Under the pieces are notes generated by a model, which was not told where the DNA came from, ran no database searches, and saw nothing but the letters and a program-made list of their open reading frames with translations. Positions 49,141 to 60,502 of a stretch of 64,000 bases of DNA are shown piece by piece (within the stretch, counting starts at the first letter, position 1; each line of letters starts with the position of its first letter). Location: the NCBI RefSeq assembly GCF_945859705.1, contig NC_079136.1, forward strand, positions 89,961,120 to 90,025,119. Reading direction: 5' to 3'. This DNA comes from Episyrphus balteatus. Its lineage: Eukaryota > Arthropoda > Insecta > Diptera > Syrphidae. The position numbers and the translations under genes are program-made.

Positions 49141-51139
49141 ATACCCCTAAGAAAAAAGGTGTTTTTCAAAAATTCATATTTTGAAACGCAGAGTGTTGGA
49201 AAAAAATCCTTATCAGACGCATAATTTTTTTTTTCCTCATCTTTAACCTGGCACCTTTAGAAAAATTTTCCCTAACCGAAATCATCATTTTGTCATAGCT
49301 CCAACACGTTTACAACGTTCAAAGAAAACGTTATAGCTTAGTTTCAAATTTTTTTAGAATTTTTTCTTAAATACAGTTATTCTTAAATTAGTCTCATCTA
49401 TCTATAGCAAAAAAAAATCAACTCTCTACAACTTTGCGTTTTGATTTTAACCCAAACTTCATCTTTCCGTTTTAACCCTGTTTACCCTATTAAATGACGC
49501 AATTTTTAAAAATCCTTCATTTGAAGTAAGCTTTAGGTTATTATCTTTCAAATAAGCTATAGAAGATTTTTGTATCTCTAATAGTTTATTTTTAATTTTG
49601 AATTGAAATTTTTGCCGCGAGAGTGTAACTTTAGAAAATGGCGTCACTTTTTTGTTGTGGCTGCCATGGTTCATCGATTTATAAGACGTTATCACGTCAA
49701 AAAAAAAAATGAGTTGAAGATGTTTGACTTAAAAAAAAAAATGGTTGATTGCATCCTCCTTACATTACATACATACCTCAAGGAAGTTTTTGAAACTTTC
49801 TTAAAAATTATTTAGCTTCTTTGTATCTTCTTTTGAAAATGTAATCCTCAATATTCAATTCAAATTATACAACTACAAATTAAACTAATTATTCGAATGG
49901 GTCACTATGGTGTATACGTAACTTTTTAGTGTAAAGTTTCTTTTTATGTTCTAAGTTTCGATAAGATGAAATTGCTTCCCGAATCAAAGATTACACCCTA
50001 GTTGTTGTCAATGCACCCGATGTATAACAGTTTATGTAAAGAAAAAAGTCCAAATTAAGAGTGTACAAAAAAATGTTAAACAAAATCAAATATTTAAGTT
50101 TCGTTTGAGTAAACTGTTCATCGTCATTACAAAAAAAAATTATTAAACCCTTAATTTGCAATATCATGTGTTTCGTTGATTTGCCTTCTACAATAAATAA
50201 TTGCACAAACATTAACTTTCAATGCAAACAAAAAAAAAATATCCCTATATTGCCCTAAAAACCAATCTCATTCCGGATGCAATAACATTGTCAACGTGCC
50301 ATCAATATTAATTCAACTTGTAGTGTCGGTTTTGTTTGTTAGGATTAATATGTATTCCCTTTTTATCTGTATGTGAAAAAAAAATGTGGCAAAGGAAGAA
50401 AAAAAATGTGTGAAAAATAAACATAGTTGGATGGTACCCTCTACTTCCATCCGTTTCTCAAATTCTGTTTGGGGACTGTTTGTTATTTTTTCAGTTTTTT
50501 TTTAATTTTTTTCTGCTCATTGGTTCCATGTAGTATAAACGATTCTATGAATTAAATGTTATTGAGTGAAACTCAAAACAAATAAAAAGAGAACAAAAAT
50601 GCAATTATATACGAATCAATGAGAAATTGAAAGAGATAATTTAGTTTTGGTAATGGATTTATTAAACATCAAAAGTTATTAATTATAAACATTCATACTT
50701 TTTTTGTCTTTCCCTATGAAAAATCACAGAATATCTAAAAAAAAAAATAAGTAGAAAAAAAAGGATAATAATTAATTTTTTAATCAAGTTGATGAAAAGT
50801 TTTTTGAAAATTTTTTTTTTTTAACTCAAAATTTATAAAAGCAAAATTCAAACAGTTTTTTAAAATATTTTTTATATAATTTTCTGAAGTTTCTTTGAAA
50901 ATATACCACTTATCCGGGCAATAATAATCTTAAAAGCCTTATTTAATTCAACTAAAAGTACCCCTAAAACAAATGTATAGGGGGTGTAGGCAAGGTGTGA
51001 ATACAGAACCTCTAGGAACTGTCTCGGGGTACTCCCCGGCAGCCCGGCTAGTCTTAGTTAAAAATTTTAAGTCATCAGTCTCGGGGAATGCGTAGAGTAC
51101 TTCCTAGGATATCAATAATTATTCACATCAATACGCTTC
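49141..51139. other. AT-rich intervening sequence with repeat fragments
   Basis: TTCATCGATTTATAAGACG (49671) is shared with 22826, and CACTATGGTGTATACGTAA lies at 49903. At 50985-51110 a GC-richer stretch holds two CTCGGGG words about 60 bp apart (51023 and 51080). No coding signal. Confidence 0.4.
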
Positions 51140-51360
51140 TACACTGAAAATAACAAATTTCGTAAAATTACGAAAATCGTTTCATATACTACATTTTCGT
51201 TGGCCAAAAGAAACTTTCGTTGGCTCAACGAAAATATGTAATTTTTCGTAATATGAAAACCTTCATCAATTAATAAAAACGTTTCATACACTTTTTCTCC
51301 CTCTTTAGTGAAAAAAATCCAATTTAATGAAAAGATTCATCACTTAACCAAAAACAAAAG

Positions 51361-53620
51361 TCATGTGTTCAATTCACACGTGGTAGAAGTGAAACCTTAA
51401 AAAAATTTTTTTCTTGCCAAAAAAAAGAAAAATCTACCTATTTTTTATTCTATCTACTTTAAATACATGTTTTTTATATGACAACCTACATATATCAATT
51501 TTATATTATCTGAAAGCTTATTGTTTCAGCTCAAAATATTTATATCGTTCATGTCTATACAACATCTACAAAAAGAGCTTATAATACAGTAAAATAAGGA
51601 GAAAAAAGGGGTAAATCTCGGAATGAATGTTAGTAGAAATTTTTTTTGCTCCATATCTTCCTTTTACCATTCTATAACATATCTCAAAAGTCTAGAAAAA
51701 TCTCATGTCCGCTTGTCGCGATTTCAAGGTCAAATCGAGAAATGGAGATTTTCAAAATTAGCAAAAAAAGGCTATGGTATTATATACACATATGATACAT
51801 GATTTCAAGGTATTTTTTAATGCTTATTCCAAAAAATCTAAAATCAAGACAATCTGACGTCTCTGGAAAAAGTTATACCTGTTTTTCATCTGTCAACTCA
51901 TATTATTATTACAGTTGCAAACTTACTGCCAAAAACCCCTTAAAAGTTATGGTAGAGGAACCAAATTTTGCATGAAGATTTTAGAATCCATCATTATTAA
52001 AAATCAAAACAATCCATTACAAAAAATATATATACCTACGAAATAATGGTATTTTTTGATGGGAGGGGCAAATTTTAGGATATGCACTAAAGAAGATTCT
52101 TGTTCATCTTAGGAATAAGTGCTAATAGGCTAATTTTTTCATTTTAATCTTTGTTTGGATATTCTTTAACTACCCTCAAAAATCTAAAAAAATCTCATGT
52201 CCGCAAGTGCTAATTTTCTTGGTTTGAAGATAAGGTGCAGATTTGAAAAAATTGAAAAACTACTCTTCAGATATTTGTGTCAGATCAACATGAATAAGGT
52301 ACATTACTTTTCAGGGATGGTCATATTGATTTGTTTGTGGGTTTTGTTGGAATCAGCGTTAAAAAATACCTTGAAATGATATGGGTTATGTTGGTATACA
52401 TATAAGAATCTAAAATTTTCTTATTATTTTTTTTAAATCTGCACCTAACTTAGTTTAACCTGGAAAATAAGAACTTGCGGTCATGAGATTTTTTTAGATT
52501 TTTGACATAAGTTATAGAATATCCAAACAAAGATAGAAACAACAAAATTAGCCTATTAGCACTAATTCCAAGATTGTACCAGGATGTTTTTTAGTGCACA
52601 TCCCAAAATTTCCCCTTTTCTCAAAAAATACCATTTTGTCATAGATATAAATGTTTTTTTGCATTGCATTGTTTTGATTCTTAATGATAATGGATATGAA
52701 AACCCTCATGCAAAATATGATTCCGCTACCATTACTTTTAAGGGTTTTTCGGTAGTAAGGTAGCAACTGTTATAATAATATGGGTTGAAAGATGAAAAAC
52801 AGGTATAACTTTTTCCACAGACGTCAGATTGTCTTGATTTTATATTTTTTGGAATCAGCATTAAAAAATACCTTGAAATCATGTATCATATGTGTATATA
52901 ATACCATAGCCTATTTTTGCTAATTTTGAAAATCTCCATTTCGCGATTTGACCTTGAAATCGCGACAAGCGGACATGAGATTTTTCTAGACTTTTGAGAT
53001 ATGTTATAGAATGGCAAAAGGAAGATATTGAGCAAAAAAAATTTCTACTAACATTCATTCCGAGGTTAAATCCTTATTTGACTGGATTATTATTTTTTTC
53101 AAACCAAATCACTTTTCACCAAAAAAGCAAAAAAATCAATCTTTTTTCTCTTTTAACACCATTAAATATATTTTTTTAAATGACAACCTACAGTTAATTC
53201 TATATCATCTGAAAGGTTATTTCACCTTTTATATGACGTATAAATCATATTTCTACGATGCCTAGAAAAAAAACAAGAATTTCTTAAAGCCAACTATGTC
53301 GAAATTTCAAGCTGAGATTACAATACTTCCTACACTGGTCATCGTCAACAGATCTCCACAGGTGTGTTGAGGTATTTTTCAAGTTTTTCAATTTAAGATT
53401 GTGTAACTTGTAGAGCTTGTACAGTTAATTGTGATATATCAAATGAAAAGTTATGTTATCAGCATACGTATTAAAGTTAATTCAAATTTGTATGTGCGCT
53501 AGATCAAAAGATATAACGTGTGTAGAAAAAGAACATCTTTTTACCGTTATCTCAGTAGGTATTTTGCATATGAAATTAATTGAAATTTTGTAAATTTATA
53601 GTTTATTTATTTAATTACCT
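51361..53620 (-). mobile_element. Family E copy 3, split by a palindrome
   Basis: On the minus strand the order is: AACGTTATATCTTTTG-like block (53500-53520), CTCCACAGG region (53355), a tandem unit (53170-53300), then the palindromic element (51585-53090), then another tandem unit (51420-51580) and the CCACGTGTGAATTGAACAC hairpin at 51364-51383. The ACTTGC head is missing. Compared with copy 1, the palindrome sits between tandem units, so it inserted after E was in place. Confidence 0.75.
51585..53090. mobile_element. 1.5-kb palindrome (foldback element D copy 2)
   Basis: The outer ends CAGTAAAATAAGGAG (left) and CCAGTCAAATAAGGAT (right, minus strand) are inverted copies. Homology continues inwards through ATTCTATAACATATCTCAAA, AATCTCATGTCCGC, ATACACATATGATACATGA and CAATCTGACGTC, to at least 52230 on the left and 52440 on the right. 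The centre near 52340 contains a further diverged repeat of the same text (ATCAGCGTTAAAAAATACCT). The arms are more diverged than those at 13790, and the inner loop sequence of that element is present here on both arms. Confidence 0.85.
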
Positions 53621-53979
53621 ATCTACAGTACCTATTACAGTACAAACATTAACTAACGAAAATCTTCATCAATTTATAAAAATAAATTATTGGCTTATGA
53701 AATTCTTCATAGACTAATGAAATTTTACATCGGCTTACAAAAAAATACATCAGTTAACAAAAAACAAATTGTTGTTTTACGAAAAAAACGTAGACTAACG
53801 AGACTAACCCCGCAAGTGCGCAGCCCAATCACGCGGAATAAATAAAAACAAAAATTGTGTGCTGAAAAAGTTTAAAATAAAGTAGTAAAGGTAAGATAAA
53901 TAACTATTTACAATAATTATTATAATTATAAACTAGCTCGCAATAATTTTAATTATGTTTCATCTTTTCAAAAAGAACA

Positions 53980-54463
53980 AAAGGTGTGTCGACGTTCACA
54001 AAATTATGGAAAACAAACACCTTCACCTGTAGATACTTCAACACTATCCCCAACGGAGATAACATCGAATGTATGCTGAAAAAATGGAGAGAATCGAAAT
54101 TTATATCGAAAAAGGCCAGTTATTGATTTTCAAAAACAGACATTCTTCAAGATCTGTTAAAAGTCCCACCACGAGCAATATATCGTCACCATTACCAAAA
54201 TCTCCAAATTTAAGTCTTGGCAGAGTTGATGACCAATGAAATATAGCAAAGTAAGTAAAATTCGATTTCAATGATTCCTATATAATTATATAAAAAAAAT
54301 ATATTTGTTATTTTAAATATTCTAAATTTTTTGTTTTGTTTTTCTATTTCTGTTTCCATTCAGATTCCAAAGACGTCATCCTAATGTAACTTATGGGTAC
54401 TTAATCCCGACCCGAAGAACAATAAAGGAATTCTTTGAAGAAGAAGATATAATGTATTATTGA
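53980..54463 (+). pseudogene. Eroded spliced coding remnant in element H
   Basis: The first exon piece reads VCRRSQNYGKQTPSPVDTST in one frame (from about 53984). It then needs a frame change near 54065 to continue as EKMERIEIYIEKGQLL and on through a Ser/Pro-rich stretch to DDQ, where a TGA at 54237-54239 stops it 11 bases before a GTAAGT donor (54251). After a 113-bp intron with a TTTCCATTCAG acceptor, the last exon (54364-54463) reads FQRRHPNVTYGYLIPTRR and ends EEEDIMYY then stop. One frameshift and one nonsense codon argue for decay. I do not recognise the family. It shows no obvious likeness to the gene in element G. Confidence 0.5.
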
Positions 54464-54978
54464 AATTTTTCTGTGTATTTAATTTAATTTTTTTATTTTA
54501 TGATTAAAAATCCAAAAACTCAAGTTCAAAATAACAAATGTTTTTGTTTTTAATTAGAAAAAAATTTTCGCTCCCCTCCATTTTTTTTGAATTTCAGGTT
54601 TTTATTCCAAATTTTAGGGAAGAAAAATGGACGAAAAATTTCGTTGGCTAACGAATATTTTTTCGTAATTTAATTAAAATATTCATAAAACTTACATAAA
54701 TTAATGAAAAAATACATTGACCAACGAAAAATTTCACCGTGTTTAATTAAATTTTACGTTAATTGATGAAAAAGTTTCGTAAAGTGATGTAAAAATCATT
54801 AATTTTGGATCAAAAATTTGTATGAAAGAATTTCATTAAAATACGACAGTTTTCGTTAATTGATGAAATTCTTCATTCGTTGAGCCAATTAAATTTTTCA
54901 CCGGCTGAAAATTAATTAAATTTTCGTTGGCTCAACGAATTTTTTCGTTGTATTCACGTAAGGATTTAGTTCAGTGTA

Positions 54979-56483
54979 CGATTTCAAATTTTTTTAAGAA
55001 AGAAGGAATATTTTTGTGTTTCGTCACAGGACGTCATACAAAATTAAATCTTCGTTTTTGAGTGGTTGCTCCTTTTCTCAACTTAAGATTAAGAATTTTT
55101 TCCTCTACAAATTCATCCTTTTTATTTTATCTTAACTGTCGTCTAGTTTTACAAAAATAACTCTTTTATACATAGATATCAATTTTATCACTAATTTTTT
55201 AAACAAAAACTGAACATTCTTTTGAAAAGATAAATTAAAAAAAATATTAGATATATAAGAAGTGCTCTTCTTCTTATATTTCGAAATTGATAAAAAAAAA
55301 CAAATCTTTTGAGGACTTACCAAAAGACATCATCAAGAAATTCCTTAACCCAAGCTGATTAAACCCAAAATCTTTTTTTTTCCTCTTTAGCAACCAAAAG
55401 AAGGTGTACGTTTATCTCATCAGGAACCTGCTAAAAAAATATGATAGAAAAATAAAATAAGACCTCTTCTACTAAAAGAGATATCACAACCTCATTTTTA
55501 ATAAACAGGTGCTTACGTTATCCTTAAGAGGGTTGACTGTTATCTTTTTTTTTTTTGTGAGGATAAGATAATGAAATTACTTTGGCAACAGATTTTGGTT
55601 ATTTTATTTAGATTTTTTTTTCTTCTTTAGAAAGAACGTGTTTCAATATCTTTGACACATTTTTTTGTATATTATATTTATATTCTTGTAAAGTCCTGTT
55701 CTTTTTTTAAGATTTAAGTATTATTATATTTTTGGTGTGTTCTAATCATAGAAACTTTTTTCTGCTTTTATCTATTTTCATGTCTAACAAACTTTTACGT
55801 GGATGTTTGCTGAATTCTAAATATCTACACCATCTATATTCTTGTGAAAATCGATTTATTTTTCACTATGCCGATGGATTAAAAACGTATCTTGTGGCTG
55901 CACACGAAATATACCTCAATTTGGATGAAAACAATGATTCGATTTTATATTCTATGGATGTGGATGATTTTTGCATAAAATAATACTAACTGACACTGAT
56001 TTCCATGGTAATATCTGACTATTACTGAATTTAAACCATGCACAAACATCATGTCCATTAATGGCGCCCAACGTGAAATCAATACATATTTTTTTTTTCA
56101 ATATCGCTGCTGCCATCATTGCCATCAAATGCGGGCATCTGTAAATACTTGATCTATGTCCGTTTATGCATGAATTTAAATGGACAAAATGTCACCAATA
56201 ACAACACTACTTAATAATGACTGCGCCAACGTCGTCTGTACATGAACAACGACTTCATATTATTCACATTTCGGTTATATTTATGGAATGATATTTACGC
56301 TCGGTAAAATCACTGGAATTCAAATGAACTCATGTGCATTCTGGAATTAACAAAATGAAATTCTTCAAAAATAATTATGAAAATTGAATATTTCGTGAAA
56401 TGTGAACTTTGATTATGCGCTACCCGCCATCATTTCACCATATCACTTTTCTGCCGGGAACACTGCAATGCTATTAATATCCT
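54979..56483. other. Intervening sequence, nothing certain
   Basis: The 55984-56480 part is clearly less AT-rich, non-repetitive and adjoins the lectin-like exon, so it is probably intron or 5' flank of that gene with possible regulatory content. An 83-codon ORF at 55732-55983 has varied composition in its second half but no splice or motif support. Confidence 0.45.
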
Positions 56484-56547
56484 GTGAATATTTTGTGCAT
56501 TCGTCCTGTTGATCTCTTGATGTTTTGTTTGGTTCGCCCTTGTGAAG

Positions 56548-56676
56548 CTCTTTTATCGGCCACATTGAGGACATATCAGAAGGCAGCTTGTGACACGGAT
56601 CAAGTAGTAATCTCATGCCCGAGAGGAACAAGCATATCCATTGAATTCGCGCAGTACAATAAGTTTATAGCTAAAG
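56548..56676 (+). CDS. Exon with the start of a SUEL-type lectin domain (EVA-1/latrophilin-like)
   Basis: The translated exon includes LLSATLRTYQKAACD, then VVISCPRGTSISIEFAQYN, and ends at AAAG before a GTGAGT donor (56677). Cys-Asp, SCPxGTSIxI and the A-x-Y ending are the first strands of the SUEL/galactose-binding lectin domain of latrophilins and EVA-1-type receptors, which are cell-surface proteins. With the acceptor at 56547 (TTGTGAAG) the exon is 129 bp and symmetric phase 1-1, normal for extracellular modules. An alternative is a longer exon using the in-frame ATG at 56520, which would add MFCLVRPCEA and look like the end of a signal peptide. The rest of the domain must lie in later exons, not identified here. 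A strong acceptor at 56766-56767 (TTGTCCGCCCCAG) continues the frame for only about 20 codons before a stop, without lectin features. Confidence 0.7.
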
Positions 56677-57580
56677 GTGAGTATTCAATTTTATAAATCG
56701 TATACTGAAGGAGATGGTATTGAATAATTTTCATTTATTAATCTTCGTCCTTTTTTGTCCGCCCCAGAGCAACAGGAAAAGATCCATTTACTCAACTGCA
56801 AATGGTGTCTGTTTTGTATAGGGAAGTAGATGGTGAAAGGGTAAACTTTCGAGCGAGAATGTCGCTTTTTAATACCACGATTGGCGCGCCATGGCGCCGC
56901 GGCATTCAGCGTAGTATATAAATAGTGGAAAGAGTAGGTATTTGTGTCATCGTTAGTGTTGGTGCTCTGTGTTGCTTTAATTTCTCACAGCAAGCTCTTT
57001 AAAAGGAATAATATTAATTTTTTTTTTTTACTTGACGGATGAAAAAATTTGCAAAGAATTTTATCAATTAAAATTGGCTCCTCTTCGCAGATATTGACAT
57101 CAATGTTGGGAAATTAAATTCCAAGCGGCAAGATAAAAATGTTTTTTGTGTTGATGTTTTCTGTGCATATGTATATGATGGAATACATGTGGTGTATGGG
57201 AAACACATAATAACTCTAACGAAAGTTGTTTTTGAAGAAAAAATACATTTTTTAGGTATCATGTATTTTTAAACTCATTACTTCCTAGTTTTAAGAACAT
57301 CGGTTCAGTAGCTTAGACCGTAGCTCAGGATATAGATAATAATAGTTCATATATGGAAAAAAAAAAAAAATAGCTTAGGCTCTATCTCACTTTCTGGTAT
57401 ATTTTCTTCAGATCAATCTCAAGAAAATGAGATCGGTCTCAAGAAAATGTTCTGGGAAGTGAGAAAAAAGCTTAAGATAATTTTTAATGCGTTCTTTTTC
57501 ATTGCTACATAAGCCGTATTAAAAGTTACAACAACAAATGATTACTATGGATAAACAAAATATTTATCTGTTTGTTGTGG
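56677..57580. other. Intron or flank of the lectin-like exon
   Basis: Contains the strong acceptor at 56767, a GC-rich patch GGCGCGCCATGGCGCCGCGG (56883-56902) and a TATA-like sequence. The remainder to the hAT nest is AT-rich without gene signal. Confidence 0.45.
56915..56924 (+). promoter_or_regulatory. TATA-box-like sequence TATATAAATA
   Basis: It follows a GC-rich palindromic patch and precedes TCATCGT at 56947-56953. If the A at 56949 were an initiator, the spacing of 34 bp would suit a core promoter. In such AT-rich DNA a chance match is quite possible. Confidence 0.25.
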
Positions 57581-57652
57581 GTTACAGTTAGGGCTGTAAA
57601 AGTAACGACAAAATGAGTACCCGCATGTATACGTTACTTTTGATACTAGTAG

Positions 57653-59925
57653 CTAGAGCCTACTATTGCACGTGTATTAAGGTACACGTGTATTTAAATA
57701 ATTCGTGCCGAAGCACGTGTATTTGTAAATACACGTGTATTTATATTTACACGTGTATTTATATTTACACGTGTAAATAGCGTTCGAACAGGTAGATTTG
57801 GTGGCGATTTCCTAAAATATGTATTATATTGAATGAAAAGGATATTGTTCAGGTTTTTGCGGTTATTGGCTAGATTTACACATTGAAATTACACGGAAAA
57901 TTTAATTGGAAATTCTTATTCAACCCTAGCCATATAAATCTTGGAAAAAAATTTTGACCCGATTCCCATTATCGTATCGAACTGAACTTTGTACACATAT
58001 GAAGTTTGGATTGCAACGCAATATTTTGGGGTCCGAACTCAGGGGAGGGGCATTGGGGGGTTGAAACACCCCAAATCTATTTTATCCCATTCTAAATATC
58101 GTAAAATCTTTTGTAGGTAAATTGCAAGAGAGGGGCTTTGGGAGCTCATACCACCCAAGCAAATTATCAGTGGCGTACGTTGAGTCGCCGGGGCCCCGGG
58201 GTAAGACTAAATTTTGGGGCCCCTTTGATATTTGGGGGCCCCTTAGTTACAAAAAAAATTACGTATACGTATACGTTTTTTTTGTATGGCTTATTTTTTA
58301 GGTTTATTTTAATGTTTTAATATTTTCGTAATGCACTTTGCTATACTTACTTAAAATGTCTCTCATAAAAGTAGTAAACACTTGTACTAGGGGCCCCTAA
58401 AATTAAATATTTAGAGACCCCTAAAATAAAATTTTTTTAGCTTAGAATTGATAGTTCTTGGGGCCTCTGTTCTGAAGTAATAAATACATATTTTATTTTC
58501 CATCATAAGACATAATTTTTTTTATTTTGGGGCCCCTGAAAAATTATTTTTAGAGCCTCAAAATTAAGTGCTTAGAGGCCCCCAAAATATAATATAATTT
58601 TGTTGGAGCCAAGAATTAATAGGTATTGGGGCCTCTGTTCTGAAGTAATATTCGGAATGCCACCAATAACGTAATGTTTTTATTTTGGGCCCTGATGTAT
58701 TTATGTTGGGGCCCCTGAATTTATATTTAATTTTCCATTTGATTGTTTTGAACCACTTTTGAAGATCCTCAAATAATATTTTTTTTGCTTTTTTTGGGGC
58801 CCCTACTGTATTATTTGTGGTGGCAAAGATTTTTCAAGTAATATTTTTTGGGGCCCTAAGATAAAATTATAATTTTTCTTTTAAAAAAGCAGTTTATTTT
58901 TTTTTTTTGGGGCCCCTGGGGTAACTTTTTTTAAAATCAATATACATATATTGTGTGGCTGCCAATTCATTATACATTACACTGAATGACATAATTTGTC
59001 TCCCTTGTTACTTCGTAACTCAATTTATGCTAACAGTTTCCTTCTCTGCATTGTCCCCAGTGGGGGCCCTGGGGTCAGTTGGGGGCCCCGGGGCACCGCC
59101 CCGCTTGCCCCAAGGGAGTGTACGCCTCTGCAAATTATCATCTTCTTTCAAATATTATACGACTAAAAAGTAAAAAAATAAAGCAGATTAGATTAGATTA
59201 CCAAGCAACAAAACATATAAAATAATTAAATTGACTCCATGGAGTCCCTTTAAATGCCGTCCAAGGGCTCCGGTTGTTCCACCGGGACAAGAAAAACGGT
59301 TGTTTTGTTGTGAACTACATAAGTCACAGTAGGCATTTGTCCCTTCTCGGTGGGCATATTGCCATACCCAACTCCTTGGCTTCATATTTTAGTTTTATTT
59401 TAAAATTTATTTTGATTGAATTTGTCGCTTTATTTATAAAACACCTTTTACACTTTCACTATGAACTTAGTAAACCATATGATCTTCAAATAAACGGTGA
59501 TTAACAAAAAAAAAAAAAACATGTAACAGTTGGTACACTTTCTTCTGAGAAAGACACAGTAGGCAATATGCAAATATATCTTGGAAAAATTTATTAGCTT
59601 TTTTTTAATGAAAAGGCACATCATTATTTTTAATTTTTGAATAAATTATTTATAAGGTCTTCAAAAAGTTCAAATACTATTTTTCCAATTCGAACTATTT
59701 ATTTGCACAATAATCTTCAGTTGTTTAGTTTTAAAAACTTTTATTTTACCCCCAAAAAGCAAAAAAATCATTTTGTTTCGTATTTACACGTGTAAATATA
59801 AATACACGTGTATTTAATAAATACACGTGTAAATAAGATACACGTGTAAACGTTTTTTACATACACGTGTACACGTGTATCGGGTACACGTGTAATTAAA
59901 TACACGAACAAAATCGTAGGCTCTA
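57653..59925. mobile_element. hAT-like element I nested in J, with ACACGTGT arrays
   Basis: The ends CTAGAGCCTAC (left) and TAGAGCCTACG (right, minus strand) are flanked by ACTAGTAG (57645-57652) and ACTAGTAC (59926-59933), 7 of 8 matching. Both subterminal regions (57674-57778 and 59784-59905) repeat the palindromic word TACACGTGTA/TTTACACGTGTAAA, about eight to ten times on each side. Element L is inserted at 58168. Confidence 0.8.
58168..59130. mobile_element. hAT-like element L nested in I, with GGGGCCCCT arrays
   Basis: The ends CAGTGGCGTACGTTGAG (left) and CAGAGGCGTACACTCCC (right, minus strand) are flanked by perfect 8-bp duplications CAAATTAT (58160-58167 and 59131-59138). The 963-bp body repeats GGGGCCCCT with AT spacers roughly fifteen times and has no ORF of note. 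The 72-codon ORF at 58955 runs through its right end and is not a gene. Confidence 0.9.
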
Positions 59926-60417
59926 ACTAGTACCCGCATCAATAATATCGTTACTCGTTACTTTCGTATGTTTCGTATTTTTCGTATATGTATTTCGCAT
60001 GTTTCGTATGTTTCGTTAGTTTCGTACATTTCGTATATTTCATGTATTTGATACGTTTCGTATGTTTGGTTTTTAAAGTATATTTCGTACGTTGGTAAAG
60101 GGGGGTAAAAAATTAAAAAAAAAAAAACAAAAAAAAACAAAACAAAAAAAAAGCATTTGTATAATCTAAGCTACATTTTAAGGCCATAAACATTAAAATT
60201 AGTTCCGGCGTTCTCATGTTATAAGAGTTTGAAGGTAGATATATTGAATTTTTTTTCGATTTTTTTTAATCAAACGTGGAAACTTTTTTGAATTTTATCC
60301 TAATTTTTCGACAAAACATTGGTAATTTAATGTTTATATTGTTTCAGTAATCTTATCACACTTCTTTAAAGACTTTTTTTTGAAAAGTACATCGTGCAGA
60401 TCTCGGAATATTAACAC

Positions 60418-60502
60418 TTTAACCCTAGTTTACAACACGCAAAATAATGCAATAACCAAACTTGGTTCGCACGAACCCCAATCCGTAAACTAGGGTTAAT
60501 AC
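60418..60502. repeat. Small hairpin in element J
   Basis: TTAACCCTAGTTTAC (60419-60433) faces GTAAACTAGGGTTAA (60486-60500), a 15-bp perfect stem with a loop of about 52 bp that itself holds the small palindrome GGTTCGCACGAACC (60464-60477). Confidence 0.8.

Larger units (their letters stand above)
51142..54976. mobile_element. CACTGAA-ended DNA element H with decayed gene and nested insertions
   Basis: The left end is CACTGAAAATAAC and the right end, read on the minus strand, CACTGAACTAAATCC. Both are flanked by TA (51140-51141 and 54977-54978), as in element G. The subterminal arrays (51150-51350, 53650-53800, 54620-54960) are made of ACGAAAwTT, TTCGTTGGC and TCATCAATTAA-like words in both orientations, a layout like G but with different words. 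Inside lie family E copy 3 with a palindrome in it (51361 to about 53620) and an eroded spliced gene (53980-54463). Confidence 0.7.

Noticed and set aside
55732..55983. 83-codon ORF ending DVDDFCIK
   Set aside because: The second half looks protein-like but there is no splice site, start context or recognised motif.
56768..56833. Short downstream exon after the strong acceptor at 56767
   Set aside because: It continues the frame for only about 20 codons to a stop and lacks lectin-domain features. It might be an alternative 3' end, but the support is too weak to list as coding.
60419..60500. AACCCTAG words suggesting telomere-type repeats
   Set aside because: Only one inverted pair, with no tandem array. 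It is a hairpin within a transposon.
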